A stretch of 64,000 bases of DNA from Camellia lanceoleosa (taxonomy: Eukaryota > Streptophyta > Magnoliopsida > Ericales > Theaceae): positions 44,276,190 to 44,340,189 of the forward strand of contig CM045761.1 of NCBI GenBank assembly GCA_025200525.1, given 5' to 3'. How positions within the stretch are numbered: the first letter of the stretch is position 1; the number at the start of each line of letters is the position of its first letter. The notes beneath the pieces were generated by a model that was not told the DNA's origin, made no database searches, and was given only the letters and a program-made list of their open reading frames with translations. The position numbers and the translations under genes were made by a program. Below, in pieces: positions 12,831 through 24,545 of the stretch.

Positions 12831-15151
12831 AAGTTTAGGTTTGATTCCCATTATCAATAATTTATTTTGATGAATAATTTATAAATTTAATATAAGTTAT
12901 CGTTGAGACCTGCGACTTGCTTGATCTTGAAATGGAATAGCCCCTCACTTAAACTTTGGATACCAAAAAAAAAAAAAATAAAAAAGATATAAAACACTAC
13001 CCTGCATAAAGTGAAAAGAAGTGAATTGTTTAATCCTACAGCGAAAGGAAAAATAAAACAAATAATTAATTTATAAATTAAAAATAAAGTTAATTATATT
13101 TATATATATTTTTAAATTTTTATTTTTTATTTTATACTTTTGATATAATTACACTAATTTTCTTTTAATAAGGTTAAAACGACCTAACATATTACAAATA
13201 ATAGGTAGATTTTGAATAAATAAAAATAAACATACTCTTTAGTAATAAAGAAATGATAATATTATTTTTTCATTTATATAATTAATAATTTATCAATGAA
13301 AAATAATCTAAGTGTTCTATGAATTAAAATTTCATAAGAGATTAATGTAATTATGTCAAAAGTGTGAAATTAACTATATTTTTTCCAAACGGACAATTTA
13401 TCCTTAAAAAATAATAAGTCTATAAAAGTTATGGCATTGACTTTGTTTATTAATTTTTTGACTTAATTTTTTTAAATATAAAGAATTTGATGCGTTTGAG
13501 AGGTAGTTGAAATTCTTATTTTTTTGTGAATAAAAAAATTAAGTGACTTAAATTTTAAGTCATCTCAACCAAGGTCAATATGTTTGGTTTCAGTGTTGTC
13601 AATTTAATTTTTTAAAAATTGAATTTTTTTATTTTTGTTTTTAATGAATATTTTTAAAATTTTAAACAATTTTTATTTTTTATTACTTTAGATGGTTACA
13701 TAAATATATCTGAATAATAAAATATTTGTGAAAAAATATTTTAAAAAATTAATAAATACACAAAAATATAAAAAAAATGCATTGAATTTTCATTTTTTTT
13801 TTATATTTTTGGTATTTAATGAATTTTTTAAAGATTTTTTTATTATAAATATTATACTTTTTAAATGTATTTATGTTAGATGTATCTAAAAATTTTAAAA
13901 TTATTTAAAATATTAAAAATTCAGTAAACACAAAAAAATATGAAAAACGAAAAAAAATTTCTCAAAAATAAATTCTAAAAACTGAATCAATTGATTTGAC
14001 ATTACCTTTCTAATAATTTCTTATAGTAGCTAAATTTACTTTTAGGCATTATTTGGCCTCTCTTACAAAAAGTGCATTTATTTTATTTTATTTATTTTTA
14101 AATCATATTCTCTCTCTTTTTTTTTTTAATTTATATCTTTTTATAAAAAGTCAAAAATATATTTATATAAATCATTCCAAACACCCTTTTAACAAGAAAT
14201 AAGTATGCCCAAATGACTTAATTTTTTAATAAAACAAATTTAAATTAATACTAAATTAACTTTTGAGCGATTGGAAAATAAAATAAAATAAAAAAGGTAC
14301 TAAAATTGAAGGAATAGCTTAATCGATGAAACTCAAGCAGTCAAATCTCCAAGCTTTTAGAGAAACATTTGAGATTCAAGTTTATGAAGAAGCGTCTAAC
14401 ATCTGTTTTGATTAATACAACTTAGGGTATTTTTATAATACATATCTTATTTTGGCGTCTGTGTTATATGTAAGTTATGATAATATGTTGTGAAGATATT
14501 CATAAATGCCACAATTAAATCACTTTCTGTTTTAATTAAAAGAAACACAATAAGTCATAACCAAATACAACTCGAAACATAATCAAACATCTTTTGCTCA
14601 TAACTAAAATAATAATTACAATATATCGTAATCAATACCACAATGAACTATAACCAACTCATAACCAATAAAAAAATGGAAAAATTCCCATAAACCAAAA
14701 CAGAACAAATAAACAATAAGCATGATTTACTTGTCTAGTAATGCTATACTCGAATGTTTTTTGACAAATAAAAGGGCAACAGGCACTGGATTATTCTAAA
14801 TGACATATCTTTTTATCTTTTTGTCTTCCTATCAAAAAAAATTTGATGCAAGCCATGATGGATCAAAGGATATGGGGATTCATGAGGAATATAATTTTCC
14901 TTCCCTTACAAGCAAAGCACTTCAGATAAATCGAAGCACATAACAAAAGACTAAACAATGCACAAAAGCTTAAAATCAAATATGCCTTGATGTATTTGTC
15001 AACTCTCAAGTTCTACATAGTATGGTAATGGTTTTGCCAAGGTCACAAGCCAGATCTTGGTGTATATCCATCAATATTTGAAATGCAAAAAATGAACAAA
15101 AAGAGATGTTTATGCCTACCTATCTATCCTTGGTGCAGTGAAAAAGAACGA
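12831..15151. other. AT-rich intergenic DNA downstream of the AP2-like gene
   Basis: Mostly AT-rich. Contains one copy (about 13608-13990) of a palindromic AT-rich repeat that recurs at 28590-28925. A short TIR-like stretch lies near 14045-14200. From about 14700 to 15151 base composition becomes less AT-biased and is probably the 3' UTR of the minus-strand AP2-like gene. Confidence 0.5.
13608..13990. repeat. Dispersed AT-rich palindromic repeat, copy A
   Basis: Shares ordered blocks with 28590-28925: GAATATTTTTAAAATTTTAA, TATTTTTGGTATTTA, ATTTATGTTAG and an AAATATTAAAAATT end. Each copy is itself roughly palindromic. Non-coding; probably a decayed foldback element. Confidence 0.6.
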
Positions 15152-18100
15152 TTACGGTGGTGGTTGTAGCGGCCTCATTTGGTAGTAGTATTGATAGTCA
15201 CTGCTTGCCGTGGCAGATGAAGGAAAAAAGAGATTGAGGGCGGTTGGTTTGAGGAGTTTTGATGGATGAACGGAAGCCGAGAAAGCAGCAGTGGTAGTAG
15301 CTGCAGATGAGAATCCTGATGATGCTGCCGTAGAGACTGTTGTTGAGGCAGTGTTAACCTGACCACCATGCATTTGCCACGCCCAGTTTGGTGATCCTTG
15401 TGAAGAACCCTCTTCAATTCCTCTTCTTGTTGCTTTTTCCTGCAAAATAAATCATAACTTTGTGATGTCTCGTGAGTTGTGAAGCTTTCCTAGACAAACA
15501 TTTGCTAGTTCCATAATACAAGAAGAAGATATTCATCCTTTTATTTCTCTCTCTCTGCTTTTATTTTACCCCTCCTTTCATGAAGGCTCCCATCATTTGG
15601 CATTTCACTCTTGCTATTGTAATGAATGTCAGAGTAAGGATAACTGGCGCTGTTTGGGAAGGAGTTTTTTTGGTTTTTTTTGGTTTTTTTTCACTAAAAG
15701 ACAAATTGGTTACAAAACAAAAAAAAAAAAAATCCAAACAAAATATCACATCAAACCCCATAATCATTTCACTTTTTTTCTTACAAACATCACATCCAAC
15801 TACAAAAAAACCCAACTACCTTCTCAAACACAATTTTTTTTTTCTCCAATAATATCCTACAATTAAAAAAACCTATAAAAAAATCTACTTCCCAAACACC
15901 CACTATATGATAGCAATAAATTGTTGAAATTGTAAAATATATTTTTCTTTTCCTGAATTACTATACTAGTAGACCATTAGCAAGCACATGACACTGCCCA
16001 AGGTCTTGTATGGTTTTAATTTTTAAATAACGGTATCGGGATATGTATTGATATTGGTGATACGGTCATATATCAGCCGACGTGTGGGTGAATAACAGTA
16101 TTGGAAGGCCAAAGCTCGTTATGTATGGCCTATACGATATGTAAGGGACAATATTTAAAACCCTTTCTCGTGACTATTCTCATCACTGGATACCACAAGC
16201 TCCACAACTACAAAGTTTTTCATGTTTGTTGTTCTCAAAACTTCCACACTTCACAAGAGAACAAATACTGATCTACTGCTCCAAGAATGAATGAAATCCA
16301 GTCTCTAAATTGTTTTTTAGGAAGATGATTTTTTAAGGAATCCAGCAGCAAGCAAATGGAAAGTTTGGCAAATCAAATGATTGGTTATTGCAAATAGCAT
16401 ACTGGTTTGGGGGAAAACAGACAAATGCTGCTCAGCTAGTACGATATTGAAGTCAGCTACATTTCATATGTTTTGAAACAAAGGTTATAAAATTTACCTC
16501 ATAATTGGGAAAGAAGTTAGGATGTAAACCAGTCCACAAGGGATGGTGGTCTGATGTCATTGCTTGCCCTTTAAGAGTTGGATTCCCTAATGTAGTTGTT
16601 GCAGGGTTCTCCATCTGTAATAGCAGAATTAGAGGAAATGGATTATTAATAGCTTCAACATTCTAGACGCAGATAACATGTTTCAACATTTTATGGCATT
16701 AAAAGAACAAGAACAAGCTAAATGTATTCTTTGTGTCAAACCGAAAACAAACAGATTGAACATCAACAGGGTTCTCTACATCAAGTAGTCTCCAACTAGG
16801 GTAATAGATTCAGCAGTTTTCATAGTCAAGTAAAAACAGAAGAACACAAAATTACAATGGCCAGGAAAGGGAAAATAGGAAGTATAATTTTAAGTATCAC
16901 ATTTGATCTCCTTGCACCATGGACTTCATAAGGGTGAAACTGCAAATGCCTCAAACTTCCATTATCCTTTGGGCCATCTCCAGAAGACGGGGTGGAAATC
17001 ATCAAGTTCAGACCAAGATTGTGGTTGCCACCTGCATTGAAGGTCATGAAAACTCCATTGGTCCACACAAAGGAGCTAATAGTACTATAGAAGGCAACTG
17101 AAAAAACAAAGCTATATAAAAGATTAAACATAAGCATAATAAAGCAATACCTTCGCAATAAGCCTCAGAGATCATCTCCCCACCATACGTACTTGGCTCG
17201 AAGTTGGTGACTGCTTCCTTTCCATTACATTTGATAGCTGCTTGGTCATAAGCCCTAATTTCCAGAAAATAAAAAAGGGAGATATGTGTTGAATGACAAC
17301 CAATTGAGGTTGAGAATGCAGGGTAATAAATTTAGTATCAGGAAGAGAGTGTAATTCATGATCATAAAGACCTTGCAGCTTCTACTTCATTGTCGAATAG
17401 CCCAAGATATATATACCTGCAACACAAGCATCATTACCCCCAAGATGAATATTGGGTTCCCAATCATGTTTTTCTTTCAGATAGACATCCTAGATTTATT
17501 TTCCAGACAAGCACAAGAAATCCCATTGTGAATTATCTAAAACCAATTGTCAGCTCACACTAATAAAGATCCTTAACCTGTTTATATTCAATAGCCACTC
17601 CTACGATATAAACAAGAAAACGAAATTTTAAAGAGATATAGTTCCTCACTTTTTGCCAAGGAATTGCCCCATTCGAGCTTCCCATCTGCCACATTTGTGC
17701 AGAGTCACCCCTCTGTATTTTGAGCTCCCCCTTGAGAAACCAGTACTCTGGCGACGGAGTATGTGCACAAATTCTTCTTTGGTCATATTCGTCATCTGCA
17801 GATATTCAAAAGAAGCTAAGAACAAACCAAACCCACTAGTGAAAACAACAATCTTTGGTGTGAAATGATTAAAAAGAATGTGTGCATTTTCCAACCTGTT
17901 TCAGATCATCTTCATAATCGCTGAGATTAAAATTAATGTCAGCTTCAATACCACGGAACTTGATTGCAGCTCGATCATATGCTCTGATATCATAAAACCC
18001 CAGTAGAATGAGAATTAACCAAGACAGCTTAAAAACAATCTGAGAATAAATTTTGTACATACACCAGTTATTACCTAGCAGCAGCATGTGCAGTGTCAAA

Positions 18101-18838
18101 CCCACCTACCACATCCCAACATCAAAATTCATCACAATATGACCCAATTTTTAATTTTTAATTTTAAACAAAACAAAAATTTGCAACAAATAGTCATGTT
18201 ATCATATATTCATAACCAAATATACATGTTTCCCTCAATCCCTGGATTGAAGAAGAAAGAACCATAAAAAAAGGCTCAAATCACGAATACAATGAGAAGA
18301 TCATTGGAAACACAAATTATACTGACCATATATGCGATTCCCATCTTCCAGTTCTTCTGTAGAAGGTGACTCCTCTGTATTGTGAGCTCCGAGGCCTCGG
18401 TCCCCGTCTACTCTTCTTTACCTGCTGCTTCACCACTCTCACCTCTGCTAATCCACCATGACTAGTAGCTTGATTCAACGACGGATCTACCCAATTAGGC
18501 CGCAAAAACGAGGGCGATGACGAACTCAGACCCTGAGTTAACCCACCATCTCCTCCGATCGCAGGGAAGAGCTGGCGAGTCACAAACTCAGACCGAGTCA
18601 TCCGATTCTCATTACCTTCCACCTCAGACTCAGTGGTGGTGGCGGTGACCTTCAAGATATCGAAATTGAAGGCGAAGATGTCTCCGCGTGTGGAGCAAGA
18701 GTCATCGTCGCCGGCATTGCTAGAAGAAGCTTCGGCATTTACCACCGAAGAATTCGAAGTCCCTGACTCCTCCTCCGAACTTTCTGGAACCTTCGCCAAG
18801 ACTTCATCGTGGAGAATACTCAGATTAAGATCCAACAT
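15152..18838 (-). CDS. RAP2-7: euAP2 transcription factor, RAP2.7/TOE-like, miR172 target (microexon defective as assembled)
   Basis: AP2-domain transcription factor of the miR172-controlled APETALA2/TOE group (flowering time and phase change in the family). Exons in transcript order: 18838-18327, 18241-18216, 18105-18075, 17983-17896, 17795-17650, 17416-17372, 17254-17151, 17031-16901, 16614-16498, 15439-15152. Start MLDLNLS gives an N-terminal EAR-like LDLNL motif, then [15 protein letters not shown] and a [20 protein letters not shown] nuclear-localisation/AP2-1 start. AP2 repeat 1 spans exons 1-4 ([24 protein letters not shown]). Repeat 2 starts [19 protein letters not shown] and ends [10 protein letters not shown] second EAR-like LGLNL follows. 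Total 1488 nt (496 codons) reads in frame except for a TGA in the 26-nt microexon, which also lacks a GT donor. If that is real, the product stops at about residue 172 before either AP2 repeat is complete; otherwise about 495 residues. Confidence 0.85.
15310..15330 (-). promoter_or_regulatory. miR172 target site in the last coding exon
   Basis: The minus strand reads CGGCAGCATCATCAGGATTC then T, encoding the AASSGFS segment. It matches the canonical miR172 site of AP2/TOE genes at 20 of 21 bases; the single difference is at site base 2, opposite the tolerant 3' end of the miRNA. Its position after both AP2 repeats, near the C-terminus, is where the family carries it. Predicts control by miR172 through translational repression and cleavage. 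Confidence 0.92.
15646..15901. mobile_element. 256-bp MITE in the last intron of the AP2-like gene
   Basis: The ends are inverted repeats: GGCGCTGTTTGGGAAGGAG at left and, reverse-complemented, GGGTGTTTGGGAAGTAG at right. ACT flanks both sides (15643-15645 and 15902-15904), compatible with a 3-bp target duplication of the PIF/Harbinger type, though three bases are weak evidence. The interior is T- and A-tract rich; overlapping ORFs on both strands are low complexity. Confidence 0.65.
18216..18241 (-). other. Candidate AP2 microexon with in-frame stop and no GT donor
   Basis: Located in the 221-base interval between exons 1 and 3 of the AP2-like gene, directly after CAG. It is 26 nt, the length needed to keep frame. 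It would encode D-stop-G-K-H-V-Y-L where the family has DCGKQVYL; the stop is at 18235-18237 (TGA where TGT is expected). The base after the exon is TT rather than GT. No other stretch of the intron resembles this exon. Confidence 0.75.
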
Positions 18839-19080
18839 GTCTGCTTTGGTTTACCACTCAAAATTCCTCTACAATTCTATGTATGTAAATCCCTCTATAT
18901 TGTTTTCAACTATTGAGTTTCCAAGTAGTTTCGCCAAAATTCAACTAATTGAACTCAGAAAACGATCGAATGGATCAGAAATTTCGAGAATCAGTGACGA
19001 TCAATCAATAAAATTACGCAACAAACAAGTGATCGAACCAAAATTGAGGGAGAAACAGAGAGAGACTAGTGGATTGCGAA

Positions 19081-19123
<43 letters not shown>

Positions 19124-19490
19124 CGAAATCAAAACTTTCGATATACTTGAAATCACCGGAGATATTGCCGGTGACCGGAGCAGATGAAACGAGGGTGTCC
19201 GGCGAATTCCAGAGAGGAGAGAGAGAGGCCTCGAAGTATGTGTAGTTGCATTACAGAGATAGTTCCGTCTTCCAAGTGGGATTATCGCCGACTCTGCGAT
19301 TCCTTGAGAAAGAGAGAGAGACAGAGAGACAGAGAGAGAGAGATGGGACCTGTGAAGCGAGAGGAACATTTTGAGGGGCCATTTTTAAAGAGAAACATTT
19401 TGGTATGTAACCGAGGAAACCGGCTGTTTCCGGTTTCCCGGTTTCTTCATATTGTCAGGAACAGGAAGAGGAAGACTCTTCTCTCCCTCA
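18839..19490 (-). other. 5' UTR and proximal promoter of the AP2-like gene
   Basis: GC content is higher than the flanks. On the sense (minus) strand it carries CT-rich tracts, including (CT)n at 19084-19120 and again around 19310-19345, typical of plant 5' leaders. The transcription start cannot be placed. ORFs on both strands here are byproducts of the dinucleotide repeat. Confidence 0.55.
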
Positions 19491-20057
19491 AACGAACAGT
19501 TGTTTGTTGTGCTCGTAGACGACACGACAATAGCCATCTAAAGCATGTCTATTTGTACGTATATGGTTTTTTTTTTTTAAAAAAAAGATGACGAAAAATT
19601 AATTTTTTGATTTTTTAAAAATGTATAAAAATATTAAAAATGAAATGATATAATATAAAATGGATTAAAATTAAAAGTGACTTTTAATGCACTTCTTAAA
19701 AAAGGCTATACATATGGCTTTGTTTGGGGGAGATGGGTATTTGATTTTTGATTATTTTAACTTGGTTAAAATGTTGTGTTTAAAAAGTTAATTAATTTTT
19801 TTTAAAGTTAATTTAATGGTTGTAAGAGAAAAAATTAAATAATTATAAGCCTTGATTTGGTTATCATTTTGGGGCTAAAAAACATAAAATGACAAAATAG
19901 ATTAAATAAGATAAAATATCACATTTAACTTATAATTATTACACTTTTTTTCTCACAAAATTCAAAAAAGTCAAAAAATCAAATCAAATGAGACTAAAAA
20001 AATCCCAACACAAAAAAATTGACTATATTAGCAAATGCCAAATGAAACTTTAAGTTA

Positions 20058-20270
20058 AGGGGTGTTTTGGAAAGTTGGTTAAAAGCTAGCTTTTGATTTT
20101 TTTTTGCATTTTTGTCTTTTTTGTGAGTAAAAAATGTGAGAGGTAATGTGATTTAAAATGTGTTAGCTTTCCAAGTGCTTCAAAATGTGACATTTTATTT
20201 TATTAATTATTTTAACCTATTTTTTCTTTTAATGAACTATTTTAACGAAATCCTATTTCTAAACACCCCT
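20058..20270. mobile_element. 213-bp TIR element
   Basis: A perfect 10-bp terminal inverted repeat AGGGGTGTTT (20058-20067) and its complement (20261-20270). The ends resemble the GGTGTTTTGGGAA-type ends of the element at 22427 and the MITE at 15646. No coding capacity. Confidence 0.65.
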
Positions 20271-20839
20271 ACATATATTGGGAGAAATTATTCAAATAAC
20301 CCTTCACTTGGAGCATCACTTACACTACTTTAGAAATCATTTAATACTCTTAGAGTAATACTTTATTTTATAAGTTGACACTTAATACTTTATCCCATAA
20401 AATTCTAACATAAAAGTGGTGGGTTTCAAGATTTAGACAAATAACTCTTCATTTGGAGCATTACTTAGACTTAGCTAATAGTATTGAATAATTTATCATG
20501 TATTAGGGGTAAAATAAATAAAATTAAAATAAAACTAAAATAAAACTTTTACCATATATGTATTTTAGAAAAGTGATAAAAGTCTTATTTATTAAACCTA
20601 AGCTCTAAAGTTCGATTACAATTATTGTCAACTATCTACTAGAGTGTAATTCAAATAAAAAAATAAAAAAATTTAATATTACAATATGTGCCTTGCTAGG
20701 TAGATTTTACAAAAGTGCATGTATAATAGAATTTCCCTAGATAGGTAGATATGTTCAAAGCTTGTTTACCTCTAGCCTTCATTTAATGATAATATAGATA
20801 GATAGAGATGTATATATGTAAACGTTTGGTACGACAATT

Positions 20840-21155
20840 TTGGGATCGATTTTAGTGATTCGAACTATTTATTTTTTAAAACTTGGTGAGTACCTGCAAA
20901 AAATTACGATAATCAATTGAGTACATGCAAAAAATTAGAATAATCAGATATCGGTAATTATACGTTTAAATCAAATTTATACTACAAAAAAATATATCAC
21001 TATTCTTGAAATTATATTCGTTATTTATTTATTTTTAAATAAATATAATTTAAACATATATTTATCGATATTCAATTATCTTAATTTTTTGTAAGAATAT
21101 TATATTTAACGAGCCTTAAAAAGTGAATCGTTCGTATCACTGAAATTGGTTTTAA
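20840..21155. repeat. ~315-bp foldback (imperfect palindrome)
   Basis: The left arm, with AGTGATTCGAACTATT and TGCAAAAAATTACGATAATC, pairs with the right arm, whose reverse complement has AGTGATACGAACGATT and TACAAAAAATTAAGATAATT. The centre is near 21000. Non-coding, likely a MITE-like or other foldback insertion. Confidence 0.6.
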
Positions 21156-22426
21156 AATAAATTTATCAAACCTAAACGTTTTTTCAAGTTGAGATGACAA
21201 CTTGAGACAAACCAAATTCATTGAGTAAATTATACTGATCTCTTAAATTGACCAAAATTTATGCAGATGGTATAAAAATACAAAATTAAATAACATATGC
21301 ATTTTAATATAAAAAAATAATAATATTATTTCTTCATCTATATAATTAATAAATTATTAATAAAAAATAGTCCAAGTGTTAATTAAAATACTAAGGCAGT
21401 CAGAGTAATTTACCCTATATTATTTGTGATGTATGTCTAGACGTAGATGCCAATCATTAGATGATGAATTTCTCTCTAGAATGTTTTTATGATATTCTTT
21501 TTTTTTTTATTATTTAAGAGCCAACTTAAATAAAAGAAATTTGGGAAGAAACAAAACGCAAAAGATCAAGGCCATGTTTGGTTTCTTTTTGAGAAAAAAA
21601 TTTAATTAAAAAAAAAAATTAAATTCATTTTGATAAAAATAAAATCCAATTTTTTTTTTTTTAAAAAAAAAATTTGAAAACCATTTATGACCTTTTAAAG
21701 GATAAAATTATATAAAAATGATAATGTTTTTTTTTTTTTCTTTCCAATTCATTAGTGATTAGGCTTCTCATAATGTGAACATGTATATATGTTGGATCAG
21801 GGGTCACTATTGTGCAGTTCATGAAAATTATTTCGAACTTTATTTTTATCATTTGAACCGTTCAATTTTTAAAGAATATCGAGTAAAATATACCTATAAA
21901 AAATCAAATTGCTTGGATATCAATACACCCTTCAGCAACTCGAATTTGTATATATAAAAATAAATATGAAAGTATTAAATTGAATACAAGTGTGAGTTGA
22001 TGAAGGGTCTATTGACATAAGATCAACTTGATTTTTTATAAGACGTTTACTTGATATTCTTTAAAGCGATTTGGATGATAAAATAAAATCCAAAATAATT
22101 CTCATGAGCCGCATTTAACATCCTATTGTTAATGGCGGAGCTAAAGAAGGGCGAGGGTGTCACGTGTCCTCCTCGTTTGAGAATTTTTTATTATTATTTT
22201 TTTTAATACAAAATGTATCCGCTTACTTATGCTCTTTGGCTAGGTTTATTTTTTTTATTTTTTTGCTGCGTTGTTCACCATATGTAATTTATTTTGTACT
22301 CTTAGAGCGCCATGTTGCATTGTTCACAATATGTAGTTTATTTTGTACTCTTAGAGTGCCATGTGGTGTTATTTATGTGGTAGTTTAAATCAATAATATA
22401 GTGTCAAATTTTATGAATAGAATATA

Positions 22427-22532
22427 GTGGTGTTTTGGGAAATTGTTAAAAAGCTAGTTTTTTGACTTTTTTGGCTAAAAAAGTTAAAAAGCCAAAAAGA
22501 TGGCTTTTTACTAATCTTCCCAAAGTGCGCCT
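22427..22532. mobile_element. ~106-bp MITE-like hairpin
   Basis: The ends GTGGTGTTTTGGGAA and the reverse complement of CTTCCCAAAGTGCGCC form inverted repeats, and the interior AAAAAGCTAGTTTTTTGAC is largely self-complementary to its right half. Same end style as 20058-20270. Confidence 0.55.
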
Positions 22533-23478
22533 ATGCTCATTATTATTAGATAATTGAAAGATAATAGGTGAATTACTTAGTGTGAATTACGATTTCTTAT
22601 ATTGGAAGCACCACGTGATCAACATCACATAATATTTTGAGATTATCTAATAATTTTTATTCAAAACACATTTTTATAATCACTCTCTCTCTAACATTTT
22701 TCTATCAAATAAAAATTATAAAAATTTTAGAATGATTTGTGCTATAAATGATTTGTTTCTATTTTCTAAAATTAAAAATTTTAATTTATAACTTTTTGTG
22801 CTAAAATTGCATATTTACATTACTATTGCATTCAAGTTATTCCACATTATTATAGAATTTTGATTAGTTGCTAGTAATAATGAATAATTAAATTTTTATA
22901 CTTAAATTTAACTCATAAATTTATTATTATTTTATTGATCATCAAAAAATATTAAAATTATAAAGTGCCCCCTCTACCTTAATTTTTTGACTCCGCAACT
23001 GACTATTGTGCAAGCCACACAACAGTGATCCCAACTCCATAAATGTTGTCTTTGTTTGACATGCTTGGATTAGGGAGATTAATACGTCATGTCTCTCATT
23101 CAGAAAATTGTTAGGAGTTATCTATATTATTATATTAAGTGAGATTTAAATTTGGTCTCTTAAAACTTCTGTCACATGTAAATTGAATAATAATAATAAT
23201 AAAAAAATTTCTATACCAACATACACGTTGTTCATGATAGTTTAACTGCCTAACAGTTTCAAATTTTAAAAATCGAATTTGTAGGTTTATTTTTAAATTT
23301 GAATAATAAAATATTACACACATACTGTGTGCAACCTTCTAGTTTATATAATGGGATTACTTAGTTAAAATAAAATAAATTAAAAATATTACTTTTGATT
23401 GTTGAATGGTCGAAGAAAATATAATTCAAAAAGATGACCATTTCAATAGGGTGAAGTTTTCAGCTCTCCATATGATAA

Positions 23479-23609
23479 TAAGGCTAGGTTTGGCATAACT
23501 TATATAATCTATCTTTTATCTTTTTTTCATCACATCACCTCTCTATTTTTTACATCTTTTAGTAAAAAGACAAAAAGTGCACTTTTTAGGACACTCCAAA
23601 CCAACCTTA
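23479..23609. mobile_element. 131-bp MITE
   Basis: The left end TAAGGCTAGGTTTGG (23479-23493) mirrors the right end, whose reverse complement (23596-23609) is TAAGGTTGGTTTGG. The interior contains CATCACATCACCTCTCT and an AAAAAGTGCACTTTTT core. Non-coding. Confidence 0.7.
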
Positions 23610-23629
23610 AATAAGAAAATGTTGTGAAC

Positions 23630-24545
23630 CAATCCTTAGGAATTCATAATTTATTCTTGTCGGGTTTTTATTCTTGGTAATCTTATTTGACAAAACTCCT
23701 TCGGTTGTACTTATTTTTGCACTTTTATTTTAGTGAGGTTACGAGTTTATTAGATGCAAATTCAACCTGAATCGTGCTTTGCAGAGAAGTTTGTAGTGTT
23801 TAATTCTTTCAAGATTGCCACTTTGCTGACTATGACGGGACTCGAGCTGTGCAAAAGTGCATTCAAAGTTGCTCGCTCGGCGGAGAATGGTGAGTTCGAG
23901 TATGCTTGTCTACAAAATCTTGAGTATTGTGTTTATGCGCTCGGCGTCCATTTCCCTTTCAGTGTATATCCTGGTTTTGGAATCGTCATGTAGAGCCCCC
24001 TCGGCGTCAATTCCCCGCTCGGCGGACCTTGATTTCAAATTTTATAAATTAGCAAGATTGCTCCCAAATCTAGTGGGATGCCTCAAGATCTTTTTATTGG
24101 ATATTAGGGTTTTTATGGGGCTATTTTGCTAGTTTTCTTTTATATTTCATTGAGTATTCAACTCATGGTTTAAGGAGGATACATCAAATGATTGTTTGTT
24201 CATTTTATACAAAAGAGAGTTGTTCTTGATTGGATTTTGAAGAATTAGAACTGAAGTTTTGGTGGATTTTGGGTGGCTCATTGTTAAGACAATTCCTAAG
24301 TGAAAACGAATTTGGAAGAGGCACATGGGGTTGGTTCAATTAGCGTGGATTCGCTAAGTAATTGAGTATAATGTAATTCCTTTATATCTTCTTAGTGGAT
24401 TATTTTGTGGTACATTGCCCGTTGTTTTTATCACAATTGGAGTGCTCCAATTGCTTGATTTTCACTAAAATCGTTGTCTTGGATTTGTCTTGATTGTTTG
24501 ATTGAGATTATTTTATTGTTTAAAATTGATATATAATCACAAACC
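23630..24545 (+). repeat. LTR-like direct repeat, copy 1
   Basis: Shares ordered blocks with 26435-27480: GGTAATYTYRTTTGACAAAA near the left end, GAGGTTAYGAGT, CTGAAGYTTTGGTG, AAGACAATTC, GCGTGGATT, and an end with GATTGTTTRATTRAGATT. The distribution fits diverged LTRs of one family. ORFs of 79 and 91 codons inside lack domains. Boundaries approximate. Confidence 0.55.

Larger units (their letters stand above)
19491..23629. other. Intergenic repeat-rich DNA
   Basis: AT-rich with several short TIR or foldback elements listed separately (20058-20270, 20840-21155, 22427-22532, 23479-23609). Another foldback-like stretch at about 21800-22060 resembles the one near 9955-10170. No gene-like ORF. 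Confidence 0.55.

Noticed and set aside
15580..15866. Overlapping ORFs of about 90 codons on both strands
   Set aside because: Inside an intronic MITE and made of Phe/Lys homopolymer translation.
18633..19085. 150-codon plus-strand frame
   Set aside because: Antisense to the first exon and leader of the AP2-like gene, which has clear conserved motifs on the minus strand.
23754..24132. Two overlapping ORFs (79 and 91 codons)
   Set aside because: Lie within an LTR-like repeat; no domain and not kept in the sister copy at 26.4 kb.
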